Positions 42,171 through 51,235 of a stretch of 64,000 bases of DNA are shown here, piece by piece; position 1 is the first letter of the stretch; the number at the start of each line of letters is the position of its first letter. Position numbers and translations under genes: made by a program. The notes under the pieces were generated by a model. The model was not told the origin of the DNA. It saw only the letters and a list, made by a program, of their open reading frames with translations, and did not search any database. The DNA is from Flavobacterium hydatis (GTDB taxonomy: Bacteria; Bacteroidota; Bacteroidia; Flavobacteriales; Flavobacteriaceae), in contig NZ_JPRM01000026.1 in the NCBI RefSeq assembly GCF_000737695.1, positions 1 to 64,000 of the forward strand, written 5' to 3'.

Positions 42171-43352
42171 ATGAAAACAGCATATATAGTAAAAGCATAC
42201 CGTACTGCGGTAGGAAAAGCACCTAAAGGAGTTTTTAGATTTAAAAGACCTGATGAATTAGCTGCAGAAACCATTCAGTTTATGATGAATGAATTGCCTG
42301 ATTTTGACAAAAAACGTATTGATGATGTTATGGTAGGAAATGCCATGCCAGAAGCTGAACAAGGTTTGAACGTTGGTCGTTTAATTTCTCTTATGGGATT
42401 AAAAGTAGAAGATGTTCCTGGTGTAACTGTAAACCGTTACTGTGCATCTGGATTAGAAACTATCGGAATGGCAACTGCAAAAATCCAATCAGGAATGGCA
42501 GATTGTATCATCGCTGGTGGTGCCGAAAGCATGAGTTTTATTCCGATGGGAGGTTACAAACCAACTCCGGATTACAAACTTGCTGCCGAAGGTCACGAAG
42601 ATTATTACTGGGGAATGGGATTAACTGCTGAAGCGGTTGCAAACCAATATAAAATTTCTAGAGAAGACCAGGATGAGTTTGCTTATAACTCTCATATCAA
42701 AGCATTAAAAGCGCAAGCTGAAGGTAAATTCGACAAACAAATCGTTCCGATTACTGTTGAGCAAACTTTCATTAATGAAAATGGTAAAAAAGAAACTAAA
42801 TCATACATCGTAAATAAAGACGAAGGTCCTCGTGCTGGAACTTCTAAAGAAGCTTTGGCAGGCTTAAGACCTGTTTTTGCTGCTAACGGAAGTGTAACTG
42901 CTGGTAACTCTTCTCAAATGAGTGATGGTGCTGCTTTTGTTTTAATCATGAGCGAGGATATGGTAAAAGAATTAAACCTTGAGCCTATTGCAAGATTAGT
43001 GAACTTTGCTTCATCTGGTGTTGAACCAAGAATTATGGGTATTGGTCCTGTAAAAGCAATTCCGAAAGCCTTAAAACAAGCAGGATTACAATTAAAAGAT
43101 ATTGATTTAGTTGAGCTAAACGAAGCTTTTGCTTCTCAATCATTAGCCGTTGTTCGTGAGTTAGGTTTAAACCCTGATATCGTAAACGTAAATGGTGGAG
43201 CAATTGCTTTAGGTCACCCACTAGGTTGTACTGGTGCTAAACTTTCTGTTCAATTATTCGACGAAATGAAACGCAGAGGTAGTAAATACGGAATCGTTTC
43301 TATGTGTGTAGGAACTGGACAAGGAAGTGCTGGGATTTACGAGGTGTTGTAA
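42171..43352 (+). CDS. fadA: Acetyl-CoA acyltransferase (thiolase)
   Basis: 393 residues from MKTAYIVKAYRTAVGK; I reject an ATG 54 nt upstream because it would translate the intergenic repeat. Thiolase motifs: VNRYCASGLETI (acyl-accepting Cys), NVNGGAIALGHPLGCTGA (His) and SMCVGTGQGSAGIYEV (second Cys). It performs the last step of beta-oxidation, cleaving ketoacyl-CoA with CoA. Confidence 0.94.
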   Translation: MKTAYIVKAYRTAVGKAPKGVFRFKRPDELAAETIQFMMNELPDFDKKRIDDVMVGNAMPEAEQGLNVGRLISLMGLKVEDVPGVTVNRYCASGLETIGMATAKIQSGMADCIIAGGAESMSFIPMGGYKPTPDYKLAAEGHEDYYWGMGLTAEAVANQYKISREDQDEFAYNSHIKALKAQAEGKFDKQIVPITVEQTFINENGKKETKSYIVNKDEGPRAGTSKEALAGLRPVFAANGSVTAGNSSQMSDGAAFVLIMSEDMVKELNLEPIARLVNFASSGVEPRIMGIGPVKAIPKALKQAGLQLKDIDLVELNEAFASQSLAVVRELGLNPDIVNVNGGAIALGHPLGCTGAKLSVQLFDEMKRRGSKYGIVSMCVGTGQGSAGIYEVL

Positions 43353-43356
43353 GAGA

Positions 43357-43395
43357 GACTAAAAGATGAAAGACGAATAGATAATAGACTTTTAC
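43357..43395. repeat. Left flank of the four-helix-bundle gene
   Basis: Contains AAGACGAATAGATAATAGACTT, which is imperfectly complementary to TCTATTCGTCTATTATCTAT in the right flank (43785-43821). Confidence 0.65.
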
Positions 43396-43408
43396 GAGAT
43401 AAAAACAG

Positions 43409-43774
43409 ATGACCGAATTTAAAAGACATAATTTCAAAAAATTAAAGATTTGGCAAATGGCAATGGATGTGTCTAAAGTAATTTTAGACTTAACAGATAC
43501 ATTTCCAATTTCTGAAAAATTTGGATTAAAAAGTCAAATGGATCGGTCAACAGTTTCGATGCCTTCAAACATAGCTGAAGGATCAAGTAGAACTAATAAA
43601 TCTTTCAGTCATTTTCTAGATATATCTCTAGGCTCATCTTTTGAATTACAAACACAACTTTTATTAGCAAATCATAGAAAATATTTAACAGACGAATTCT
43701 TGAATCAGATTGAAATAAAGATTGAGGAGTTTCAAAAAGCAACAATGTCATTTCAAAATACATTAAATAAATAA
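43409..43774 (+). CDS. Four-helix-bundle protein (23S rRNA IVS family)
   Basis: 121 residues. Matches the family first seen in 23S rRNA intervening sequences: HNFKKLKIWQMAMDVSKVIL, LKSQMDRSTVSMPSNIAEGS and SHFLDISLGSSFELQTQLLLA. The fold is a pentameric helical bundle; its function is unknown. It lies between the thiolase and acyl-CoA dehydrogenase genes and is bounded by inverted repeats, so it looks like a small inserted cassette. It is not expected to be a beta-oxidation enzyme. Confidence 0.9.
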   Translation: MTEFKRHNFKKLKIWQMAMDVSKVILDLTDTFPISEKFGLKSQMDRSTVSMPSNIAEGSSRTNKSFSHFLDISLGSSFELQTQLLLANHRKYLTDEFLNQIEIKIEEFQKATMSFQNTLNK

Positions 43775-43784
43775 TTAATAATTT

Positions 43785-43821
43785 GACGTCTATCATCTAT
43801 TCGTCTATTATCTATCATCTT
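43785..43821. repeat. Right flank of the four-helix-bundle gene
   Basis: Runs of TCTATCATC / TCTATTATC with TATTCGTC, inverted relative to the left flank at 43357-43395. Confidence 0.65.
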
Positions 43822-43838
43822 AAAAAATAAATATAGCC

Positions 43839-45629
43839 ATGTCAGACAAAACAAGAGGAGGTCAATTCCTAGTTAAAGAAACAAAGTGCGAAGACATCTT
43901 TACACCAGAAGATTTTTCGGAAGAGCAATTAATGATGCGTGACTCTGTAAAGGAGTTTGTAGACAAAGAAATTTGGCCTAACAAAAATCGTTTCGAGAAA
44001 AAAGATTACGCTTTTACAGAAGAAAGTATGCGTAAAGCTGGTGAACTTGGACTTTTAGGAGTTGCTGTTCCAGAAGAATACGGTGGATTAGGAATGGGAT
44101 TCGTATCGACTATGTTAGTTTGTGATTATATCTCTGGAGCTACAGGTTCATTCTCAACTGCTTTTGGTGCTCATACAGGTATCGGAACTATGCCAATTAC
44201 TTTATATGGTACTGAAGAACAAAAGAAAAAATACGTTCCTAAATTAGCCTCAGGAGAATGGTTTGGAGCTTATTGCTTAACTGAGCCAGGAGCTGGATCT
44301 GATGCAAACTCAGGAAAAACTAAAGCAGTTTTATCTGAAGACGGAACTCACTACAAAATTACAGGACAAAAAATGTGGATTTCTAACGCAGGTTTTTGTA
44401 GTGTATTTATCGTTTTTGCTCGTATTGGTGATGATAAAAATATTACTGGATTTATCGTAGAAAATACTGCTGATAATGGAATTTCGATGAATGAAGAAGA
44501 GCACAAATTAGGTATTCGTGCTTCATCTACTCGTCAGGTTTTCTTTAATGATACCAAAGTTCCAGTAGAAAATATGCTTTCTGAAAGAGGAAACGGTTTC
44601 AAAATTGCAATGAACGCTTTAAACGTTGGTCGTATTAAACTTGCTGCTGCTTGTCTTGATGCTCAAAGAAGAGTTACTTCTGGAGCTGTAAAATATGCTA
44701 ACGAAAGAATCCAATTTAATACTGCAATTTCTCAATTTGGAGCAATTCGTTCTAAATTAGCAGAAATGGCTACAAACTGTTACGCAGGAGAAAGTGCTTC
44801 TTACCGTGCTGCAAAAGATATCGAAGATAGAATTATCGCTCGTGAAGCTGAAGGATCTACGCATCAAGAAGCAGAATTAAAAGGTGTTGAAGAATATGCT
44901 ATTGAGTGTTCTATCCTTAAAGTTGCTGTTTCTGAAGATGTTCAGAATTGTGCTGACGAAGGAATTCAAATTTTTGGTGGAATGGGATTCTCTGAAGATA
45001 CTCCAATGGAAAGTGCTTGGAGAGATGCTCGTATCGCTCGTATTTACGAAGGTACAAACGAAATCAACAGAATGCTTTCTGTTGGTATGTTAATCAAGAA
45101 AGCTATGAAAGGCCATGTTGATTTATTAGGTCCTGCAATGAAAGTATCTGAAGAATTAATGGGTATTCCATCTTTTGACACTCCAGATTTCTCTGAATTA
45201 TTTGCTGAGGAAAAAGGAATCGTTGCAAACCTTAAAAAAGTATTCTTAATGGTTGCTGGAAGTGCTGTACAAAAATACGGTCCAGACTTAGATGCTCACC
45301 AACAATTATTAATGGCTGCATCTGATATCTTAATCGAAATTTATATGGCTGAAAGTACTATTCTTAGAACTGAAAAATTAGCTAAAAAAGAAGGAGAAGC
45401 AAAAGTACAAGAGCAAATTGCTATGGCAAAATTATACTTATATAAAGCTGTAGATATCGTAAACTCAAAAGGAAAAGAAGGAATTATTTCTTTTGCTGAG
45501 GGTGACGAACAACGTATGATGTTAATGGGATTAAAACGTTTTACAAAATACACAAACAATCCAAATGTGGTGGCTCTTAGAGAAACAATTACTTCAAAAT
45601 TAGTTGCAGAAAACGAATACTGCTACTAA
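43839..45629 (+). CDS. fadE: Acyl-CoA dehydrogenase (FadE type)
   Basis: 596 residues, the long bacterial form. Motifs: AYCLTEPGAGSDANSG (FAD/substrate signature), KMWISNAGFCSVFIVFARIG, the helical domain with QRRVTSGAVKYANERIQF and QIFGGMGFSEDTPMESAWRD followed by RIARIYEGTNEINRM (catalytic Glu region). The ~180-residue C-terminal extension is typical of FadE of B. subtilis (594 residues). It catalyses the first, FAD-dependent oxidation of acyl-CoA. Last gene of the operon, followed by a terminator. Confidence 0.94.
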   Translation: MSDKTRGGQFLVKETKCEDIFTPEDFSEEQLMMRDSVKEFVDKEIWPNKNRFEKKDYAFTEESMRKAGELGLLGVAVPEEYGGLGMGFVSTMLVCDYISGATGSFSTAFGAHTGIGTMPITLYGTEEQKKKYVPKLASGEWFGAYCLTEPGAGSDANSGKTKAVLSEDGTHYKITGQKMWISNAGFCSVFIVFARIGDDKNITGFIVENTADNGISMNEEEHKLGIRASSTRQVFFNDTKVPVENMLSERGNGFKIAMNALNVGRIKLAAACLDAQRRVTSGAVKYANERIQFNTAISQFGAIRSKLAEMATNCYAGESASYRAAKDIEDRIIAREAEGSTHQEAELKGVEEYAIECSILKVAVSEDVQNCADEGIQIFGGMGFSEDTPMESAWRDARIARIYEGTNEINRMLSVGMLIKKAMKGHVDLLGPAMKVSEELMGIPSFDTPDFSELFAEEKGIVANLKKVFLMVAGSAVQKYGPDLDAHQQLLMAASDILIEIYMAESTILRTEKLAKKEGEAKVQEQIAMAKLYLYKAVDIVNSKGKEGIISFAEGDEQRMMLMGLKRFTKYTNNPNVVALRETITSKLVAENEYCY

Positions 45630-45665
45630 ATTAAAAATAGTTTTTAGTCAATTTTAATTTGTTTA

Positions 45666-45705
45666 AACCGCACCTGTCCCGAAAACAGTGCGGTTTTTTT
45701 ATTAC
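45666..45705 (+). terminator. Terminator of the beta-oxidation operon
   Basis: AACCGCAC / GTGCGGTT stem followed by seven T, ~35 nt after the fadE-type stop codon. Confidence 0.85.
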
Positions 45706-45712
45706 TATCAAA

Positions 45713-45770
45713 CAGTAGAGACACACATCAACATATCTGCACAAAAAAAAGACGCACTGCTGTGCGTCTC
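45713..45770. repeat. GACGCAC / GTGCGTC palindromic repeat
   Basis: Starts AGTAGAGACACAC and ends with hairpin GACGCAC-TGCT-GTGCGTC. Related to the inverted repeat at 31694-31766. Confidence 0.75.
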
Positions 45771-45873
45771 TTCATTATTGACCTAATAACAACTTGAATT
45801 ATTTTTTTGCCACAGATTACAAGATTAAAATGTTTTTTTTTACAACTAACAATCAACCATTCACAATTAACAA

Positions 45874-47886
45874 TTAACTATTTGGCTTCATAATCAAATC
45901 ATGATCACCTTCTGAACTTAAATTTAAAAAACGTTCATATTCCCTCAAAACATCTGAGATAATTCCATCTTTAGTCAAATATTGAATATCATATCCTTTA
46001 CGATGATCTCCAAAGTAAGTAATGGGTTGAAAAATAGTTTCCAAATCCATATCCGGAGTATTTTTTTCCTTTAGCAATGTTTCAGAAACAGTTTGCCCCT
46101 GAACCATTACACCATATTTAAAGTTTCTCAGCTCATCATATTCAATTTCTAACTCGATAGCTCGCTGAGGAGTAGAAAAAGAATTTATATGTGCTTCAAT
46201 ATTATTTTTAGCCAATTCAACCACTAATTCTTCAAAAGCTTTTTTTACAGTTCCATTCAAAAACTCATGAATATCTTTCTTTTTAGAGACAGTCACAATC
46301 TTTTCTAAATGTTCCCTCCAATTCGTATTATTCCAATTTAAACTTCCATGCGAATATTTTTTAGCACTGTATTCACTATCTACAACTAACGCTTTCCATA
46401 AATTATAACACAACAACAACATAATAATTCCGAAGGGCAAAGCGGTAATTAATGTCATAGTCTGCAAAGAAGCCAAACCACCGGAATGCAACAAACTCAA
46501 AGACAGAAGAGACAATAAAACACCCCAGAATATACTTTGCCATTTTGGTGAATTTACGGCTCCTTTTGATGCTATACCATTCATTATAAAAATCCCCGAA
46601 TCTGCAGATGTGATAAAAAACACGCAAATAATAAGAATTGATAAAATATTCAAAAAAGTGGTTAACGGGAAATAAGTAAAGAAATTAAACAAAAGTGTAT
46701 CTGGATTTTTAGCAAATACACTTAGGGCACCATGCGCAATATGCTCATCTATCCATACGGCACTACTCCCGAAAACAGTCATCCACAAAAAATTAAAAAA
46801 GGCAGGAATAAATAATACCGCCAAAATAAATTCTCGTATCGTTCTTCCTTTAGAAATTTTAGCAATAAATAAACCTACATAAGGCGCCCAGGAAATCCAC
46901 CATGCCCAATATAAAATAGTCCAATTAGAAAACCATTCCTGACTTCCTTTTTCATAGGCATAAGTATTAAACGTTAGCGAAATAAAATGACTTATATAGT
47001 GTCCTAAACCTTCTGTAAAAGTACTTAGAATATAAATAGTTGGTCCAAAAACAAGTATAAACAACATTAATAAAACGGCCATAATAATGTTTAGCTCACT
47101 TAGTTTTTTAACTCCTTTTCCTAAACCCGAAATCGCCGAAGAAACAGCAATTATCATAACCACCAAAACGATAATAATTTGGTAATTAAAACTAGATTCT
47201 GGAATTATATTAAGACTTACTAATCCGGCACTTAACTGCACAACTCCGAAACCAAGAGTTGTTGCAATACCAAAAAAAGTACTACACAGGCCAAAAACAT
47301 CTACAATGTTTCCAAACTTTCCATGAATTTTACTTTTTAAAATTGGATAAAATCCGCTTCGAATTGCAAGAGGTAAATTGTGTCTATAAGTAAAATAGGC
47401 TAATGAGAGTCCCACAACACCATATATAGACCATGCGTGAAAACCCCAATGAAAAAAAGTGTACAATTGCGCTTCTTTCGCTCGTAAATTATCTGCCAAA
47501 TTAGCGTTGGCTGGAGTTGCATAATGCGCCATGGTTTCCCCTACGCCAAAATACATCAACCCAATTCCCATTCCGGCAGCAAAAAGCATTGCTATCCATG
47601 AAAAGAAAGAATATTCAGGTTCAGAATCATCTGCACCTAATTTAATTTTACCAAATTTACTAATGGCTAATGTGACTAAAAACAAAACAAAAATGGTCAC
47701 TAGTAATACATAAAGCCAACTTAAGTTTTTAAATATTATGTTTTTTGCAAAATTAAGTGCCTGCTCTGCATCCTTTGAAAAGAAAATGCAAAACAATGAG
47801 ATTGCAATAATGATGGCTAAACTTGGTAATGCAACAGATTTTGTAAAATTGGTTTTAAAGACCTTTGAGCTTGTAGATTTATTCAT
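45874..47886 (-). CDS. BCCT-family betaine/choline/carnitine transporter
   Basis: About 670 residues from MNKSTSSKVFKTNF (an ATG six codons upstream is possible). Twelve membrane helices; the family signature is clear in HWGFHAWSIYGVVGLSLAYF and WTILYWAWWISWAPYVGLFIAKISKGRTIREF. Members carry trimethylammonium osmolytes such as glycine betaine into the cell with sodium or protons. A C-terminal cytoplasmic part of ~170 residues follows the last helix; such tails sense osmotic state in relatives. Single gene; substrate not certain. Confidence 0.93.
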   Translation of the reverse strand: MNKSTSSKVFKTNFTKSVALPSLAIIIAISLFCIFFSKDAEQALNFAKNIIFKNLSWLYVLLVTIFVLFLVTLAISKFGKIKLGADDSEPEYSFFSWIAMLFAAGMGIGLMYFGVGETMAHYATPANANLADNLRAKEAQLYTFFHWGFHAWSIYGVVGLSLAYFTYRHNLPLAIRSGFYPILKSKIHGKFGNIVDVFGLCSTFFGIATTLGFGVVQLSAGLVSLNIIPESSFNYQIIIVLVVMIIAVSSAISGLGKGVKKLSELNIIMAVLLMLFILVFGPTIYILSTFTEGLGHYISHFISLTFNTYAYEKGSQEWFSNWTILYWAWWISWAPYVGLFIAKISKGRTIREFILAVLFIPAFFNFLWMTVFGSSAVWIDEHIAHGALSVFAKNPDTLLFNFFTYFPLTTFLNILSILIICVFFITSADSGIFIMNGIASKGAVNSPKWQSIFWGVLLSLLSLSLLHSGGLASLQTMTLITALPFGIIMLLLCYNLWKALVVDSEYSAKKYSHGSLNWNNTNWREHLEKIVTVSKKKDIHEFLNGTVKKAFEELVVELAKNNIEAHINSFSTPQRAIELEIEYDELRNFKYGVMVQGQTVSETLLKEKNTPDMDLETIFQPITYFGDHRKGYDIQYLTKDGIISDVLREYERFLNLSSEGDHDLIMKPNS

Positions 47887-48170
47887 GATAAAATGGTTTT
47901 TCACTGTTATTATCTAAAGTAAATCCAAATTTTAAATTCAGATTGAGGAAGTTTTTTATTAATACAACTTTGATAATTTGTATACAGAAGAATTGTAAAT
48001 CTAACGAAAAAGAAATAATTTTTCTCTTAAAACGCCAGAAAAGTTACTTCACAAAACAAAAACTGTAACAAATTAGGTCAATACTGTGTATCTATTTAAT
48101 TAATATTTAGTTTGAAATGTTCTATATTTAGCATTCAAAAACCTATTAAAAACTAAAAAATTTTAAAAAA

Positions 48171-49265
48171 ATGAAAAGATTAAAACCGATTATTTTCTTT
48201 TTTCTGTGTTGTTTTACCACGAACACTTTTGCGCAATCAGGAAAAAAAATTGACGTTATCGCATATTACACTGGCGATGATAAACTTATTGATCAATATG
48301 ATGTAAGCAAGCTTACTCACATAATTTTTAGTTTCTGTCACCTAAAAGATGGAAAACTAAGCGTAGACACTCCTAAAGATTCTCTTTCTATAAAGCACTT
48401 AGTTGGCTTAAAAAAAACTAATCCTAAGCTTAAAATCATGCTTTCTCTAGGTGGTTGGGGAGGATGCGAACCTTGTTCTGAAGTTTTCTCGACTGCACAA
48501 GGAAGAAATGTTTTTGCTAAATCGGTAAAAGAAATAAATGATTATTTTAAAACTGATGGTTTAGATTTAGATTGGGAATATCCAGCAATCGAAGGTCTTC
48601 CTGGACATTTATATCAAGCTGCAGATAAACCAAACTTTACTGAACTTGTAAAAGCATTACGTACAAGTTTAGGCAAAAAACATGAACTTAGCTTTGCTGC
48701 TGGAGGATTTCAGAAATTCTTAGACGAATCTATAGAATGGAAAATTGTTATGCCATTAGTAGACCGCGTAAATATAATGAGCTATGATTTAGTAAATGGA
48801 TATTCAAAAGTAACTGGTCACCATGCTCCTTTATATGGCGGAACTCCAGACGCTCAATCTACAGACAGAGCGGTAGAGTATTTATTAAAATTGGGAATCC
48901 CTGCTAATAAATTAGTAATTGGTGGTGCTTTTTACACTAGAGTCTGGAAAAATGTTGCCAACATAAATAATGGTTTATACCAATCTGGGGAACACATTGA
49001 AGGTATTCCATTTAGAGACTATGCAGCAAATTTTACTGAAGCAAAAGGTTGGAAGTATTTCTGGGATAATAAAGCAAAAGCAGGATATTGGTATAACGAA
49101 AAGGAACAAATGTTTGCTACTGGAGATGATCTTCCTTCTATAAAAGAAAAAACAGAATACGCTATAAATAAAAAATTAGGCGGAATCATGTTTTGGGAAT
49201 TACCTTTAGACACTTTCAAAGGCGGAATGGTTGATGCCATTTATGAATTGAAAACTAAAAAATAA
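48171..49265 (+). CDS. Secreted GH18 chitinase-like glycoside hydrolase
   Basis: 364 residues. Signal peptide IIFFFLCCFTTNTFAQ. GH18 barrel: first strand IDVIAYYTGDD, SLGGWGGCEP, and the catalytic DGLDLDWEYP with Glu136 as acid. Later strands are VNIMSYDLVNGYSK and GIMFWELPLD. It should cut chitin or related N-acetylglucosamine polymers. No carbohydrate-binding module or type IX tail is present, so it may stay in the periplasm or be a lipid-free secreted form. Single gene with a bidirectional terminator. Confidence 0.93.
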   Translation: MKRLKPIIFFFLCCFTTNTFAQSGKKIDVIAYYTGDDKLIDQYDVSKLTHIIFSFCHLKDGKLSVDTPKDSLSIKHLVGLKKTNPKLKIMLSLGGWGGCEPCSEVFSTAQGRNVFAKSVKEINDYFKTDGLDLDWEYPAIEGLPGHLYQAADKPNFTELVKALRTSLGKKHELSFAAGGFQKFLDESIEWKIVMPLVDRVNIMSYDLVNGYSKVTGHHAPLYGGTPDAQSTDRAVEYLLKLGIPANKLVIGGAFYTRVWKNVANINNGLYQSGEHIEGIPFRDYAANFTEAKGWKYFWDNKAKAGYWYNEKEQMFATGDDLPSIKEKTEYAINKKLGGIMFWELPLDTFKGGMVDAIYELKTKK

Positions 49266-49281
49266 GAATTACAATAAAATA

Positions 49282-49320
49282 AAAATGCGTTAACAGTTTC
49301 TTGAATTGTTAACGCATTTT
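49282..49320. terminator. Bidirectional terminator after the GH18 gene
   Basis: AAAATGCGTTAACA / TGTTAACGCATTTT, a 14-bp stem with an 11-nt loop, serving the converging GH18 and 160-residue genes. Confidence 0.88.
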
Positions 49321-49342
49321 CTTTGGACTAAAATTACCCTTT

Positions 49343-49825
49343 TTAGTTCACTTTAGATTTTTCAATTTCTCCAATGAAAGGAATAGAATCCAGAATTTGA
49401 CCACGAATTGCAGTTTGTAAATAAACCTCTAATTGAATAAATTTAGCTGCATTAATAGCCCCTATTGCCTTTTTGGCTTTAGTATATGTTTTATCATATA
49501 ATTTTTCATATCCAAGATTGCTTTTTAATGTTCCTTTTGCTAATTCATCAGCTTTAGCATCAGTAAGAGTAGCATAATTGGTAGCATAATCATCAACTAC
49601 CTTAATTATATTTTGTCCCAACGCTTTACGTTCTGTTTCATAATCATCATATATTTTTTGAAAAGCTAGTGTTTGCTCATCTGACAAATTCATATATTGC
49701 TTTACAAGGTCAGATTTTGATTTTCCGTAAATACTCTGTATAACATCTACATCTTCTTTTGCTAAAGATTGAGCAAAAGAACTTCCTGAAACTACCAATA
49801 ACAATGCGATAAGGAACTTTTTCAT
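49343..49825 (-). CDS. Secreted helical protein, uncharacterised
   Basis: 160 residues. Signal peptide KKFLIALLLVVSGSSFAQ, then an almost entirely helical body (LSDEQTLAFQKIYDDYETER ... LKSNLGYEKLYDKTYTKAKK ... AAKFIQLEVYLQTAIRGQ). This resembles the general style of periplasmic Spy/CpxP-like proteins but without their LTxxQ signature that I can see. Single gene, function unknown. Confidence 0.78.
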   Translation of the reverse strand: MKKFLIALLLVVSGSSFAQSLAKEDVDVIQSIYGKSKSDLVKQYMNLSDEQTLAFQKIYDDYETERKALGQNIIKVVDDYATNYATLTDAKADELAKGTLKSNLGYEKLYDKTYTKAKKAIGAINAAKFIQLEVYLQTAIRGQILDSIPFIGEIEKSKVN

Positions 49826-49941
49826 AATTTAAGATTTAAAATTTATAATATTTTTATTGATTTATTCTCAATTGGCTTTATTACATCACAAGAAACTAGC
49901 TTCAACAAAATATTGAATGTGAGCAAAAAGTATTGATTAAT

Positions 49942-50382
49942 TTATTTTTTAACGAAACGCATCGTTGCAATATCACCAGAAATAAAATTCAAGGTTTTAC
50001 CATCATCAGTAACATCATATGAAGTTATCTTTTGCAAAGCATCCATAAAAACCTGTTCACCTTGATTGCCTTGACACATCATTTTAGTAGTTGCCAATCC
50101 ATCTCTAAAATTGATGCTATTACCATCTACATTTAATTTTCCTGTAAAAGAGTTACAGCTATTATTTCCAGAAACTCTATTTTCTTTCGTATCAAAAGTT
50201 ATTGTTGGCTTTTTATTAGGATATAAACCATCAAAGGTAATTCTTGGCCCAGTTACATAGTTTAACTCCCAAGTACCATTAAGTTTTGATTCAGAATCTT
50301 TTGTTGCAGTTTTATTTTGAGCAGAATTACAAGAAAATAAAACAATTCCAATTGCAGCGAACATTGCTATTTTTTTTATCAT
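49942..50382 (-). CDS. META-domain lipoprotein (HslJ-like)
   Basis: 146 residues. Lipobox IGIVLFSCNS. META domain: LNGTWELNYVTGP, PTITFDTKENRVSGNNSCNSFTG and the Cys-containing TKMMCQGNQGEQVFMDALQKI. META/DUF306 proteins such as HslJ are periplasmic or outer-membrane proteins linked to stress; exact activity unknown. Single gene. Confidence 0.88.
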   Translation of the reverse strand: MIKKIAMFAAIGIVLFSCNSAQNKTATKDSESKLNGTWELNYVTGPRITFDGLYPNKKPTITFDTKENRVSGNNSCNSFTGKLNVDGNSINFRDGLATTKMMCQGNQGEQVFMDALQKITSYDVTDDGKTLNFISGDIATMRFVKK

Positions 50383-50600
50383 AATTTAAAGTTTTAAGTT
50401 TTACAAACAATTATCAATGAACAAGTTTAGCATTATTTACTATTAAATATATAAACACGAATTTAAGCAATATTTCATCTTCTTTTGTAAATTTAAACTT
50501 ATTTTTTACTTAATACAGAAATGTATTTTAACTTTCAGATGATTTTCATTCAATAATTTTAAACTAACTTTACTTTAGATTTAATCAAAAACACATAATT

Positions 50601-51128
50601 ATGAAAAAAATAATTCTATCTCTTGTAGTAATTGCTGCAGTTATTATCGGATGTAAAACCAAAAATAATACTGATGATTCTAAAAAATTAACCATCGCAC
50701 TTGAACCTAAAAGTAACAGTTCGGTATCTGGTACAGCAACTTTTGTAGAGAAAAAAGGAGAAGTAACTTTTGTAGCAAAAATTAGTGGTTTAAAACCAGG
50801 AGTTCATGCAATACACATTCATGAAAAATCAGATTGTTCTGCTGCTGATGGAACTTCTGCTGGTGGACACTGGAATCCAACATTTAAAAAACACGGAAAA
50901 TGGGGTGTTGGAGAATATCATAAAGGAGATATCGGAAACTTTACTGCAGATGATAAAGGAAACGGTACAATTACGTTAACAACAAACGAATGGTGCATTG
51001 GTTGTGGAGATGCAACTAAAGATATATTAGGAAAAGGATTAATTGTACACCAAGATCCAGATGATTTTACGACTCAACCAACAGGTAATGCTGGTGCAAG
51101 AGTAGCTTGTTCTGCAATTATAAAATAA
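50601..51128 (+). CDS. sodC: Cu/Zn superoxide dismutase lipoprotein
   Basis: 175 residues with lipobox AAVIIGCKT. Copper and zinc ligands are in HAIHIHEKSDCS, AGGHWNP, EYHKGDIGN and LIVHQDPDDF; the disulfide Cys pair is in SDCS and VACSAI. An extra Cys pair lies in the loop NEWCIGCGD, which is unusual and might add a disulfide or metal contact. It removes superoxide in the periplasm. Confidence 0.93.
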   Translation: MKKIILSLVVIAAVIIGCKTKNNTDDSKKLTIALEPKSNSSVSGTATFVEKKGEVTFVAKISGLKPGVHAIHIHEKSDCSAADGTSAGGHWNPTFKKHGKWGVGEYHKGDIGNFTADDKGNGTITLTTNEWCIGCGDATKDILGKGLIVHQDPDDFTTQPTGNAGARVACSAIIK

Positions 51129-51140
51129 AAACTTTAATTA

Positions 51141-51178
51141 AAAAACCATTTTATTCACAAAGTAAGATGGTTTTTTAA
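51141..51178 (+). terminator. Terminator after sodC
   Basis: AAAAAACCAT / ATGGTTTTTT with a short imperfect inner stem, ~13 nt after the stop codon. Confidence 0.75.
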
Positions 51179-51235
51179 TTTTAATCAATATTCAAATCAT
51201 AAAAAAAGATAGCTTTGTAGCTTCAAATTAAAGTA

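Noticed and set aside
43409..43774. Four-helix-bundle gene taken as a sign of a 23S rRNA intervening sequence
   Set aside because: No rRNA sequence surrounds it; it lies between two beta-oxidation genes.
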